NCBI GenBank assembly: GCA_963693315.1
Contig: OY856188.1
Span: 153,817,521-153,881,520, forward strand
From: Diogma glabrata
Lineage: Eukaryota; Arthropoda; Insecta; Diptera; Cylindrotomidae
Reading direction: 5' to 3'
DNA: 64,000 nt
Under the pieces are notes generated by a model. It did not search any database and was not told the DNA's origin. It was given only the letters and a program-made list of their open reading frames with translations. Of the stretch, positions 1 to 11,168 are shown one piece after another; within the stretch, counting starts at the first letter, position 1; every line of letters begins with the position of its first letter. Position numbers and translations under genes: made by a program.

Positions 1-1780
1 AAACGAAAATCAGAAAAATGCAACTGCTGTTTTTCGCTTTTGTTTTTTTAATTACAGCTTTTTCAGGAATCAAATATCTAAAAGTTTGTCCCTAGATGAA
101 GATTTATATGCCTATAAATTTGGATGATCGATAGATATTGGCAGAGTGGTGAGTGGTTTTTCAAGCTCCTGCTTGTTCAAAATTTCAATAACTTCATGTC
201 CTGAATAATTGTTTTGATGAAACTCGGTACACAAATTTTTGCTAACTATTAAAGAAGATCTACATCCCAACTTCCGGTTTCCCACTTCCGTGATCCAATT
301 GCTTTGCTTTTTTTTTTTTTTAACAACAAAAGTTTGTCCATAGCATATTTGATACAAGATCTGGACCTGAACGATAAAGGTGGAGTCGAGCGTTTCCATG
401 ATATGTTAAGTTGCGTTGAGTTGTAATTCAAATAAGTTAGAAATAATAATAACGATAGTTTATTTCCATTATGTTATTTGATTTATAATATTTTTGAAAT
501 TTCATAATATTTTGGTTAAAGAAAAATGTATCTAAGTGATTTCACGGTAAATTTTGCTTGTCGTTTTTGTTTTGTTTCTCGTCGACAAATATTTCATTGG
601 TATATCGTCACATTACTGTTTACAGGAATGTATAGCACGAATCCATTTTATATTAAAACTATTTGAAGTGGGAAATGAATAAATGTCAAATTGGTTTCTT
701 GTTTGTACACCATACAGTACACCATATAAAGGTTTCATAACGGGATTTAATCTCGATTAAGGGGTACTAGCGATTTCTTTTAATATATGTTAAGTATATA
801 CGGGGGCGTGAAACAAAGTGTGAGTCAATTAAATAACTGGCTATTTATTTTCAAATGTAATAATCAAAAGAATAGCACGTTTTGCTATTAACAATGAACG
901 TTGAATCGAGTGTGAATTTACGAACAAATTAATCTTGAGGATGGTGAGTGAATGTGTGGTGGTAAAGCGTGGTAAAAATCTACCTATTATCGCGCAAGTT
1001 AGGTGTTGTGTGGAAATTGAGACAGCTGATTGAAACGTATTTGTATGGGCACAGCGCCTTAATATAAAACTCGGATAACAGAGCTAGTCTCTTTATCCTG
1101 ATATCTCTGTCAAGGAAAGCGGCAAAATAATATTGACTGGACCTTGAACTGGATCTATGTGGTTTTGTGTACATTCCTTGCTTGTTAACAAACAAACGTA
1201 AGGTCACCTGAATGTAGATGATATTTTCACATTATTTCCAGTAGGTAACAAACTTAACTTGTCTCGTAAAATGGGAAAGATGTGAGTGAAATTAGTCAAC
1301 AATTCCGATTTAAATAAGGATTTGCAGTCACTCAGTTCCTAGCTCTCTTCTAGATACTGGAAATGTTACATGGTGACAATGTTGCCCGTGCTTATTACTC
1401 GTAAATCTTAACACGAAGTAATGAACATAGCATTGGATAAAAGTGTGTGTAGTTAATTCTTATTAACAGAAAGGTTCTACCAGTTATCACTAAGCCGTTT
1501 CCCCTTTCCCATGAGGTAGGCTTCAATGCGTTTTTAGATGAGGATTCCCCGATCGCGAATCAGGCCTAGTCCTCGGGTTGAAATGGAATTGAAATGTATA
1601 ACCAATAACCTTGGGGGAGTGAAATAAAGTAGGAAATGCAAGTAAATGGACGGGTGAGGTGGTGTTAATAAATGCAACTAAAATACAAACAGACGTGACA
1701 TGGAGGAAAGTAAAGAAGATAACTGTGGAATGTCAAATGCTGTAATAGCATAGCTATCACAACCATTAGCCATGGATATT
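1..1780. other. AT-rich flank of the LINE, no gene seen
   Basis: I see no convincing coding region; short open frames here have no recognisable domain. Because the LINE at 1781-5293 is on the minus strand, its 3' UTR should lie somewhere in this stretch, but I could not fix its end. There is a T-run near 307-322, which would be an A-run on the LINE strand, but nothing ties it to the element. A 19-base stretch at 360-378 recurs exactly at 6583-6601. Confidence 0.5.
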
Positions 1781-2635
1781 CTATTGCTGTATATTCACAC
1801 CTTCAGCATCATCCTCATCTAAGTATTCGCTGGAATCGGACTCGTCGGCTAAATAAATCTCATTGGCAGCTCGTCGTAATTCAAGGCGATCAGGCAATAG
1901 CGCTTCCCATTCGGAAATTGACCGGTGATAATATCCTAAATCTTGACGGAGTGATTCATTCCAGGTGTAACATGGTCGCCCAATTTTTTTCGAACCGGCA
2001 CAATAGTCCAGTGCGGCATTTAGAATATGAGATGAATTTCTTCGACGTGAATGTACCCAAAAATTTATTCGCAACACCCTAATTCGTTTGGTTATAGTTT
2101 TCCCATTTAATATTTCCTTTATTTTACGAGCAGCAGGTTTTTGGGTGCTGAACTCTGTTATTTTCCTTAAGATAAATAGCTCATATTTCCTCAAGCGACG
2201 ACGATTAGCATAGGTAAGAGCTGAAGTCTTTAACCCATACGTTATTAAAGGAAATACCACAGTGTTGTACATCTGAATAACGATGGCAAACGGAATTCTG
2301 TTTCGTCGAACATAGCTCTGTAATTGCCTTGAAATACCTAATGACTGGTGACAACGGGTTCGGATGGTATTAGGTCGATTCAAAGTTGAAGATAAATACG
2401 TACCTAAATATCGCATTATCTCAACACGCTTAAAAGTTATGCCGGCTAGGGTAAGATTTGGAGGAGGATTGAATGTGGGATCTGGATCTCGAACAAGCAT
2501 AGTACATTTCTGGAGATTTATTCCTAAACCAACTTCCTTTAACAAATCAACTAATTCCTTCAATACCGGTTGTAGAGAAACAGGATTTCGGGTGACTAAA
2601 ATGATGTCATCAGCATATGCGAGAATGAGGGGCAA
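1781..2635 (-). pseudogene. RT motif C and C-terminal region of the LINE
   Basis: The frame opens with the RT catalytic box (LAYADDIILV), followed by the thumb-like region with MYNTVVFPLITYGLKT, a pattern shared by many LINE reverse transcriptases. The end has IGRPCYTWNESLRQDLG, a conserved GRP-W motif seen near the C-terminus of RTE-type and allied elements. There is no ATG: the first codon is TTG, inside what must once have been a continuous ORF. It overlaps the upstream RT frame by 40 bases, which is the frameshift zone. The stop at 1781-1783 is probably the true end of the polyprotein because the acidic tail before it has no further recognisable domain. Confidence 0.85.
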
Positions 2636-4335
2636 TTGTAACTTTCACGCTGCTCTAACTTTAACTCAGGAAACAAATCAGTTAAGGTAACTAAAACCTC
2701 ATTAAGTATAAAGTTGAAAATACGTGGAGAAAGAGGACAGCCTTGTTTAACCCCCTTGTTTTTTCTAATCCTATTGGTACAAACATTGAACCACTTAACG
2801 GTAGCAAGCTCCCAAAAACAAGTCTTAATTATGCGGTTAACCAAATAATGCGGCGCATGATATTGCAGACATTCAGAAACTACATTTAAGTCGACAGTGT
2901 CAAATGCTTTGGATAAATCTATAGAAAAAACATAAACTTGATTACCAGCTCGCCATTCTTCTTCAAGAATGCGACGTATGGTAAACATATGATCTTCAGT
3001 GGATCGGTTGGCCAGAAAAGCTGCCTGATATGAAGGGGGTAAACTTAAATGATCATCTAATCGATCCAACAATATCTTCGAATAAATTTTGTACCCAGTG
3101 TTACACAACGTAATTCTACGGTAATCGTTAACACTTTTTGGGTTCTTTATCTTGGGTATAGGAACCTGTATAGTCTCGAGCCAATCAGAGGGAGGATTAT
3201 TACATACCCAAATATTCTCAAACACCTCTTGGATACCTTGAATCACGTTATCGGAAGCACATTTAAATAACTCAATAGGAATCCCATCGCTTCCTGGAGC
3301 AGTGCCTGACCGAATGAACTTAATGATCTCCTTAATCTCCGCATTTCTAGGAGGTGGACCTAACGGACAATAATCATTTTCAATAACGAGAGCTGGCCAA
3401 TCACCTTCGGATCTACGTAATTCTTGAAACCACGAGGAAATGGGAATATAACGGGCGGAAGCTGAATGGGTCTCCCTTTTATGATGTTTAAAAAAGTTAA
3501 AAGTTTTGCGAATCCGATCAGAGGGCTTATAATTGGATAAATTATTAAAAAATTCCTCACATTCGGATCTCCGATGTTCACTATACACCGCCCGCAGGGA
3601 CTGCCTTGCATTCTTGAATCGAGCTAAAGCAATTGGGTCCTGAGGATGTTTATTCTTATAATGTCGGGCGCTTTTGAATTTAGCTAAGGCAAGCCGCTGG
3701 TTACGGGTTAAAGGAGATCTCTTAGATAAGACTTGTTGAGCTGCGATCTTAATACAATCAACTATTAATTTCCAATGATCTTGACCTCCCTCTCTCTGGA
3801 CAATGTCTTCATAAACTGACGCTAGTACCTTTTGATACTCTACTTTAACACTGTCATCCTGCAGAAGCAGGAGATTTATATTCTTAAAGGAATAGGTGGA
3901 TGGACTTATTGTGGTCCTGGGGGTAAATGAAGAATGACATAATGAAGTTGCGGCAGTTATTCTCCGTGGAGAGCAAATAATTGAAATAAGACAATGATCG
4001 CTTATTTCATGACAAAACGGTTTTAAGTTAAATGACTTAACGTAAATTAAATGCCTTCTTTGGCGAGTCAAAATATGATCAACTTGAGAGCGAGTATATC
4101 CATCAGTCCAGGTGTAATAACGTTTTTGCCTTCGGCCACTTGTGCTTTGAACATAAAGTTGGGCTGAACTTGCAAGAAGCCCTAAGGCCAACCCATTTTC
4201 ATTGGAATCACGATGATATAAATTTGGGCCGACTGTATTACAATCTAACATATCGTTATAACCAAGATGAGCATTAAAATCACACAATAATACAATGTCG
4301 CGAGACTTTGGACAACGGTCAATTATTGTATACAA
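2596..4335 (-). pseudogene. Endonuclease C-terminal part and reverse transcriptase fingers/palm
   Basis: This frame begins with a non-ATG codon and is open upstream to about 4410, so it is an internal fragment. It carries the rest of the endonuclease: CDFNAHLG near residues 18-25 and the terminal SDH motif near residue 112. The RT follows: GTAPGSDGIP (template grip), motif A FSIDLSKAFD at residues 470-479 with the first catalytic Asp, and motif B GVKQGCPLSP at 528-537. The frame is lost just before motif C; the YADD box is read from the neighbouring frame at 2617-2606. An indel near 2640 explains this. The domain order and spacing are normal for a LINE ORF. Confidence 0.85.
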
Positions 4336-4366
4336 AGTTTGAAATATTTTGGAGGAAAGATGTCGA

Positions 4367-4825
4367 TTAGACGATGAAGTTTGGGGGGGAACATAAACGT
4401 ATACAAAGAGAACATCTCAAATTTCCCAAGGTCACTAACATAGTGATTACAGAACCATAATAATGTTTAACTCGTTTGGCTTGCAAAGAAGAATTCCGAC
4501 GAATTAAAATGCCTGCACCTCGTCTATTGGTATTACTACCATTAGAAAGATACCAGGTATAATTCTCTGTTAAGCAAACACCGGAACACATATTGATTTC
4601 CTGAACACTACATATGTCCACACTATTCTTACACAAAATGGAATCGATCCTATCACGTTTTTGAGAATTATTGAGACCACGAATATTCCATGCGCCGAAA
4701 CAATACGTGGTGGTCCTTATAGGATTAGGAGAAGGAGTGAATTGGGTAAGATCAATAAGAGTATATGGATTTGTTGCGGGGAGTATGGTACGTTTTACAG
4801 GGCCGGTGATGCTCTGAAAACCGGA
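4367..4825 (-). pseudogene. APE-type endonuclease, N-terminal part
   Basis: Directly after the stop ending the OTU frame, the same frame stays open to 4367. It contains the opening motif of LINE apurinic/apyrimidinic-like endonucleases (GAWNIRGLNN, about 4702-4673), then the metal-binding Glu in CSVQEINM, and RRGAGILIRR. This enzyme nicks target DNA to prime reverse transcription. The linker between OTU and endonuclease is Thr/Pro-rich. The frame is lost near 4390-4420, next to a run of seven C on the coding strand, where the next part continues in another frame. The broken C-terminus of this frame therefore does not reflect the real protein. Confidence 0.8.
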
Positions 4826-5293
4826 TTAATGTGGATTCAAACCTAATGAAGAGGCCTGAATGGGTGTTGATACTAAACTATCATAATGATTAACTGAATA
4901 CAATAAATTGATTTCAGACACCCAATTTCCTGTTTTTGGGACAAAGATTATTGGATGCTGAGAATTAGACATATATATAGTAATTTTTATATTTCTCAAA
5001 TTAGAAAAGGCAGATAGACATTCAGCTCCTCCCCAAAAACCATCTTGCCGCAAATCGGATAAATATTTCGTCACTAGGCTGTTCTCAGACAGGGACAGGT
5101 CTGATGGATAAATGGACCGACAAGAATCTAACAGTGTTGGAAAATAACCAGAAAGATTGCTTTTAATATGCTCAACCATTTCCAGGCACATTTCCGAAAT
5201 AGAAACCGATAGCTGGGGTTCTTTTAATGTCAACTGATGACGAATGGCATTAAAAAGGCAATTGCCATCACGGGGTATCTTATACACTTCCAT
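4826..5293 (-). pseudogene. OTU-like cysteine protease domain of the LINE polyprotein
   Basis: The 155-residue frame starts at an ATG (5293) and immediately shows an OTU catalytic block: Asp and Cys in PRDGNCLFNAIRHQL (residues 8-22), the FWGGAECLSAFSNL segment near residues 86-99, and a His in VNHYDSLV near residue 135. In OTU enzymes Asp, Cys and His hydrolyse ubiquitin or related isopeptide linkages. OTU domains are known passengers of some retroelements, where they may act on host ubiquitin or process the polyprotein; which applies here is unknown. The stop at 4826-4828 is followed in the same frame, without another stop, by the endonuclease, so this is probably the N-terminal domain of a single long ORF broken by one nonsense change. 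Catalytic residues look intact. Confidence 0.85.
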
Positions 5294-6200
5294 AACTAGA
5301 CAAAATGGACCGAAAATAGATTAGGAGCGTACAACTAAATAAAGCGTTTCAGCGTTATCATCTCCAAATTTAACTTATGTGCAAACACGATCACTCAAAA
5401 CACAATAACTTAAAATAAAAATGCACTATTAATTCACCAAAAATTAATTAAAAATATTATAACAGTATTTGTGAATCGGCTTATTATTATATTACTTTAT
5501 TATTTTGATGTTGTTAATTACAGTATTAATTCTTATCTTCGCCTTATCACACTTAACTCGTCAAATGAGCCACTTGGCTAACACAGCTAAATAACAATTG
5601 AATCAAATGAATAAGGACGCTTTAACACATAGTCCTCAGAGTGAGTCATACAAATAATAGAATGAAGTACGTAGCAATTTGGATTGGCGACATCTTTGGT
5701 TGGAAAAAGGCGTTAATTAGTACGTATTTTTGGCTTCAAGCTTTCCCCGGGGCAGACGCTCATTAGTACACATACATTTGGGCGGTGGACAAAAGTTAAA
5801 TGATTAGCATAAGATAATATTAATATTAATAGATTTGTAATCACAAAATTTATTAGGTCATGGTTTGCAGCCGAGCGAGTGTTTGCTAGGGAAATAAAAT
5901 AAATAAATAAAATAAGAAGGAAGGAACAAAATAAAAGAAAAATAATGTATATAGTTTACCCATACATTTTCCCACATACATACTTGTACTTATGTATTGA
6001 ATTTCCAGAGATTATATTTTATTCCTTTTCACTTTCTCAGTATTTACTCTAAAAATTAAATGAAAATACACAACATTTTGTGCTAAATGTAGTAAAAGAA
6101 ATTGGTAAGGGGCCATTATTATAACCTTGGTAATTTTGTGCAACAAGTATAATTTATAACATTAACTATAAATAATCTACAATAACAAGAATTCAGATTG
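5294..6200. other. AT-rich spacer upstream of the LINE
   Basis: No gene recognised. The LINE 5' UTR should start here because its ORF begins at 5293 and reads leftward. An A/T microsatellite-like tract occurs around 5889-5915. I found no target-site duplication. Confidence 0.4.
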
Positions 6201-6204
6201 GGGA

Positions 6205-6547
6205 GTGCAGAGGACTTTATTGGCTGGGAACATAAATACAATTCAATCATTATCCCACTATACCAACGAACCCCATGAACAACAGGTTTCCGACCGGGGA
6301 TTGCAGGCGAGAAACCTCAGATACGGGACTGCTGATTGGCGATTGCAGATCACATGCATAAGCGATTGTCCCTGTGACTGTCTCGTAAAAGTAGCAGCCA
6401 GATACGATTTGCCAGGTGTCTGTAACCGGGTCGCTCACTCCCAGCCCACAACCACCCACCCATCCTTACCTACTGTTATATGTAAAACGGCTGTAGGAAG
6501 TGGCTCGGCTGTAATCCGGGAGTCCCGCCCAGTGCCTGGTCCCACAG

Positions 6548-6579
<32 letters not shown>

Positions 6580-6582
6580 GGT
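6205..6582 (+). repeat. SINE- or LINE-tail-like segment ending in (AATC)7
   Basis: A GC-richer block within AT-rich DNA ends in seven perfect AATC units (6551-6578). A simple-repeat tail after a compact GC-rich segment is usual for the 3' end of a non-LTR element or a SINE. I see no tRNA-like head, and open frames here have no known domain. The family is unassigned. Confidence 0.45.
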
Positions 6583-6664
6583 CTGGACCTGAACGATAAA
6601 TAACAGTTTAGCTTAATAGTACGAAATAAACTTAAACCTGAAAAACAAAATGTTAAAATGCTAT

Positions 6665-7041
6665 ATTTGGCTTATGTTGCTTTACGGTGCAGAAACTTGT
6701 GAGGTCACGAAGGATATGGTGAACTAAATTGATGCAATCAAAATGTGGAGAGACAACATCTCGCATGAAATAGTCTAAAATAGAATGAAAACAGCAAAAT
6801 ACGTAACGCTGGCCATAAAAGAGAAAACCATCTGGGACACATTATGCAGAACAAAATACAACAGCTGATTTTATTAGACCAAATCGTTGGAACGAGATGC
6901 AGGGGCAGACCAAAGACATCATGGCTGCAAAACCTATCATAATGGTTTAACACTGACACGACACGGCTATTAAAAATCATCAAATCAAGACACCAACTGC
7001 AGGTGATGATGACCAATATCCGATCCGGATTAGAAACCTAA
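6665..7041 (+). pseudogene. Decayed 3' end of a second LINE (RT C-terminus)
   Basis: Translation on the plus strand gives the thumb-region motif LLYGAET near 6677-6697, then, after a frame change, GHIMQNKIQQL, GTRCRGRPKTSWLQNLS, a TAA, WFNTDTTRLL and VMMTNIRSGLET before the stop at 7039-7041. The order YGAETW ... GH..R ... GRR/GRPxxSWLxNLRxWF ... is that of the C-terminus of many insect LINEs. At least two in-frame stops and one frameshift make it a pseudogene. It is a different family from the element at 1781-5293, and only the last ~120 codons are left, as expected of 5'-truncated LINE insertions. Confidence 0.75.
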
Positions 7042-8910
7042 ATAAGAAGAATGGATATGAGCTCACTATATTTATGCGAGTTATAAATATTGAAGTCAGT
7101 TTTGTTTTTTTAACGCTTCGTTGTGAATGGGAGTCCAAGTCCAGATCGCTAGCTAGGCCACACAACACACCTCGTTTGTTTGTCCCCGTGATATCCCCAG
7201 AACGCAGACCCTCATGACCGATTAGTAGCACATGATCATTGGTGACATTAGAGACTGCTTGCACAAGTGAATTAGCACACCTCTAAATGCATTGCCGATC
7301 TATGCGTGTAGTGCCTTTTGGAGCACCATCATTTGTTGTAACGACTATGGTCCCTGATTTAAGTGAAATAGCAGTGTTGGTGTACGTTGGATTATTTGAT
7401 TGATTGGAATGTGAATGAACTAAAGCAACTTTGGAATCATGTTTATCTTATTTAAACAAATATATGACCAGTTGATTGACATCGTATATGCATCAAAAAT
7501 TTCACTTGCATTTACATTTTACAACAATAAAATTTTGATTTTCAGTATTTGATTTGTAAGATTACAATTAGATTAGTAACAAAGTAAAGTAGTAATATGT
7601 ATTTAGTTTTGTTTTCTTGAATATTTTAACTGCTAGGTAAATTATTTACCAATCCTAATTTTTGTCGTGTAAAATGTTTATCTGTGTAAGGATGTATGTT
7701 GGAATTTTCAGTATGCGAATAATATTATTTTCATAAGTACATATTCCTAAAAAAATCGACATCCGTCTATCTTGCGCAATACAAATAAATGATCCAAAGC
7801 AGACGAAAGAATACTTTACAACAAATCTCATCTTATTAATTAAGTTGGGTAAACCTTAATCTGATTTTCTTGGCTAAAATTTAAAAGATTTTTAAACTGA
7901 AATAAATATACGAATAGAAACCAAAAACGAATTATAAATTGTAAGAATGTATATAAGAATTTTTGTTTACCTTAAGTAGTATTTATTTTATAAATTTACA
8001 CAACTATCAAAAATTATATCAAAAATTGATTGTTTTCCAATATCATAGTAAACATATCCAATTTAAACGTCAAAAAAATCAACGGAGAAAAGTTGGTTTA
8101 AGTTGATACATCATCAAATTACTGAAATCAAATGATTAACTTATCTAATTTGATTAATTAAAAATTAATTAAATTTCAACGCCTGCAATACAAACAATAA
8201 AAATAAAAACGCATATGCAAATATCAGACCAGCAAATGAGAGAAATTTTTCGTTTTAATCAATAATCAAATTTTCTATTTGCTATGCAATTTATACATAT
8301 GTAACTGCACTTCAAAAAACCCACCAAAATCACTAAACAATAATTTCTTATGTGTTCCAATTATTCCATAAATAATTTTAAATAATTTTAAATAATAATA
8401 GACTAAATTTATTTTGACATTTTCAAAATCGACGTATTTTCTGAAATATTAAATAAAACTAAAAAAACAAAAAAACAAAAAAACAAAAAAAGCCGGTGTT
8501 AACGCCACCATGTTCAGTAATTAAATTTGATTTTCAATTATTTACGCAATCCGTGTGTTTTTCGTAAATAAAAATGCATAAAATTATGACCCACAACACG
8601 AGCTATTAAACAAACACAATTTATATAATTAATTTAATGATATTAATCAAGATTAATTTGGGAGCAAAAATTTTTTTTTTTTTTTTATTTTTACGTTCAC
8701 TAGACTCCAGTTAGTCTAACAGTTGTCTCTATAAGTAAACCAAAACAAAAATTTTTTTTTGTATTTCCTAGAACAATTAATTTTTCGTATTATTTCACCG
8801 TCAGCAATAGTTAGTATAACGATTTTCTCTTCACCCCCCCCCCACATTTTTGCTTTCGATTGGTCAAGTATTGCGCAGCTGTTTGTGTTTGTTTATATTG
8901 AATATCCATA
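7042..8910. other. AT-rich region, no gene seen
   Basis: A moderately GC-richer part (7130-7380) has an open minus-strand frame with no domain I recognise. The rest is strongly AT-rich with an A-run array of CAAAAAAA-type units at 8461-8490, a T-run at 8670-8686 and a C-run near 8837. The 5' LTR or leader of the gypsy-type element must lie in the right part, but I could not delimit it. Confidence 0.4.
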
Positions 8911-9792
8911 ATGTCGGCCACAGATAGGTTTGACGTTTCAGACAGATCTAGTTCCTGTGCGGTCTGTCAGCATGAGATAGTACCGGCAGACGTTAAAATT
9001 CTCACAAGGTGTAACCACCTGTTCCACGACATCTGCCTCAACGATTGGTTGTTGCAGAATAATACCTGCCCGATATGTCGAGCCGCTTGCGTGCGTTCTG
9101 ACCTACAACGGCTGCCTCGAGGAACCGAAAAAAATAATTACACTGTCGTGCCGCCACCTAAAATACCATACACTCGAGCTCTCGCGGCTGAGTTACTCCA
9201 ACGACGGTTCAGCGCGGGAAATCAGCTATCTTCAACCAGAGTACCAAGTCGTCCTCCTCCTCCACATAACGCTAACGTAATTCGAAGTGACCCGGCCCAG
9301 AGGTGTATTGAACAAGGGGAAGCTGCTGCCATGGCACGAGCTTCGCGTAAGTTCGTTCATGCTCAGCTGTATCAAGAAATGGCTGCATTAAGAGACTTAA
9401 TAGTCCAAAACCGTGCTCTGGCACCTGAAGAAATGGTCCCTGAAGATTTTTCACCCGAAGAAATGCATGCAATGTCTCACATCTCCCCGCGACAACAATC
9501 AGCTCCGTCGGTGCACTCAGTAAGAGAAGAAGTGGGTACACGAAATATGATACCAATGCCACCCTTGTTTGCTGAACCTCATCCTGCTCCTGCCCCAGCT
9601 AGATGGCGAACACATCTCGAACAGCATTCTACAACAATTAGGAATTGGAATGTAACGTTCTCAGGTAGACCCGATGGTTTAGATGTTGAAGCATTCATCT
9701 TCAGAATAGAGCGGCTGACTGAGATGTGTTTGAACAGTGACTTCACTTGTCACCCGCTGTCTGTACCTGTGGTTCACAGGTCGAGCAGCTGA
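8911..9792 (+). pseudogene. Gag N-terminal part with RING-H2 finger
   Basis: The frame starts at ATG 8911, matching the first recognisable domain. A complete RING-H2 pattern occupies residues 16-56: C16, C19, C34, H36, H39, C42, C53, C56, with the Trp (W46) and the C-P-x-C ending common in ubiquitin E3 ligases. Metal-binding RING domains recruit E2 enzymes and transfer ubiquitin. A linker rich in Pro, Ala and Arg follows, and then the start of a capsid-like retrotransposon Gag domain (WNVTFSGRPDGLDVEAFIFRIERL near residues 245-268). The frame is lost near 9740 and the capsid continues in the next frame. RING at the start of Gag is unusual; typical gypsy Gag lacks it. Confidence 0.8.
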
Positions 9793-10492
9793 TTGGTTCT
9801 GGAGATATTTTCGCCAGAACCGACAGCTTATTTGGACTGATTTGTGTCATGCTCTGCGAATAGAATTTCAGGACCGGCAGACGGACGAAGAAGTGAAGGA
9901 GCGGATGAGGGCTAGGAAACAGAGACCCACGGAACTATTTGATGAATTCTTACAGTCAATTTACCGACTGGCGGATAAACTACGAGTACCAATGTCGGAT
10001 GTGGAATTGTTATCCATGATTCGAAATAACTTACGGTTGGAAATCAGAAAGGATCTGCTATATGTTACCATTTATGGATTAGAACATCTGCGCCAACTCT
10101 GCCGAGACCGAGAGAAATTGTGGGCCGAGCCCATGTCAAGACCTCGAGATTATAATATTAGACCATCTAGACCTGTGTCAGAATTAGACTTGGATCGTGA
10201 ATTTTCGCAAATTCAAATCAGTGAATTGCCAACCGAGTCATTACCAATTGCATCAAATGAACTCGCGGCAATCCAGTCAGCCCCTAACATGAAACGAATA
10301 ACGAGTTCAACTATTTGTTGGAACTGCAAAAGACCTGGTCATCGGTGGCACGATTGTCGTGAATCTCAGCGATTGTTTTGTTGGGGATGTGGAAAAGACG
10401 ATGTATTGTGTCCTAATTGCGATACTTGTCGGGGAAACCGAAGGGGGAGCCAGAATCCCAACACCTTTTCTCGCTCCCAGGACACACCTTAG
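9737..10492 (+). pseudogene. Gag capsid C-terminal part and zinc knuckles
   Basis: This frame continues the capsid: WFTGRAADWFWRYF, then FQDRQTDEEV and FDEFLQSIYRLADKL, matching the retrotransposon Gag fold (Gag/UBN2-like). Near the end is a CCHC knuckle, CWNCKRPGHRWHDC, followed at short distance by a second Cys-rich group (CWGCGKDDVLCPNC). CCHC knuckles bind the element RNA for packaging. The open frame lacks its own start and is the +1 continuation of the RING-containing frame. It ends at a TAG overlapping the next reading frame. Confidence 0.85.
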
Positions 10493-10734
10493 ACTCATCT
10501 GAGCCTAAAAATATTTTGTCTCCAGATCCTACAATTATTTCGTCTACTAACCCATTCCGGTATGATGCATTGTCGAACTCAGCTTCAACCTCTAATTCGT
10601 TTGATAACACGTTGAACACACCACCTGCCCTTAATTCAAACCTTAACGGATCTACTGAAAGTTCTAATACCTTCGGTCCTGAAACACCGATTATAGGTAC
10701 GACTTTTGATGATTTGGTAACAATATGGTATTGA
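10417..10734 (+). pseudogene. Gag-Pol linker frame
   Basis: A 105-residue open frame, rich in Ser, Thr, Asn and Pro, joins the zinc-knuckle frame (overlap 10417-10492) to the protease frame (overlap 10725-10734). It has no recognisable domain and is best explained as the disordered spacer between nucleocapsid and protease. Each join is a -1 step. Whether one is a programmed frameshift cannot be told; I saw no obvious slippery heptamer with a strong downstream hairpin. Confidence 0.55.
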
Positions 10735-11168
10735 AACGAACGCCCAATCATACTGAACCACGTTCATTGTTTACTAAAATCAAATCGTTCCAACAACGAT
10801 TGAATGAGTACTTGAAGATTCGCTCAAACATATTTGTCGATTCATTATCCTACTTGAAACCTACAACACGCTCTGCACTCCGTTCTCGCATTTATTGGCA
10901 ACAACGACGTATGTTTAAATCCAAAACCATTTCCTCTATTGTGAAATTGGCCAACGAAATGAGATCTTATGCCACAGTTTCGATATTGGGTAAACAGCAT
11001 ACCGGATTGTTGGATAGTGGAGCGTCCTTGACTGTAATTGGTGGTGATTTTGCTAAAGAAATCGTGCAAACCCCAGACCTTCTGACGTATTCATCTGCAG
11101 TAGTTCGTACTGCCGATGGCCAAAGACAGAAGATCTTGGGATTTGTAAAACGAAGATTTCATTTATGA
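10725..11168 (+). pseudogene. Retrotransposon aspartic protease, N-terminal part
   Basis: The catalytic aspartic protease box is LLDSGASLTVIGG (DSGA at residues 97-100), preceded by a helical basic region. Retroelement proteases are dimers that cut Gag-Pol. The usual second half, with the LGIDFF motif, is found just downstream in another frame (from 11165), so an indel near 11150-11168 splits the enzyme. The active-site residues are conserved. Confidence 0.8.

Larger units (their letters stand above)
1781..5293 (-). mobile_element. Non-LTR retrotransposon (LINE) with OTU, APE endonuclease and RT
   Basis: Read on the minus strand, the pieces follow in order: an OTU cysteine protease domain (5293-4829), the N-terminal half of an APE-type endonuclease (4720-4400), its C-terminal half plus reverse transcriptase (4400-2640), and the RT YADD motif with the C-terminal region (2635-1781). 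OTU, endonuclease start and YADD pieces share one frame; the middle piece is in another, so two indels displace it. A single TAA at 4826-4828 separates OTU from endonuclease in frame. The C-terminal region ends with a GRP-type motif (residues KKIGRPCYTW) like that of RTE-type and related LINEs; no RNase H is visible. The clade is not settled. The element is dead as written. Confidence 0.85.

Noticed and set aside
112..1207. Short minus-strand frames near the left end
   Set aside because: No recognisable domain, overlapping frames, AT-rich composition; likely chance.
6205..6603. 132-residue plus-strand frame
   Set aside because: Lies over a repeat ending in (AATC)n, which yields the repeated Asn-Gln-Ser tail; no domain.
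8840..8910. tRNA primer-binding site upstream of Gag
   Set aside because: TGGTCAAGTATTGCGC at about 8862 starts with TGG, but I could not match it to any tRNA 3' end.
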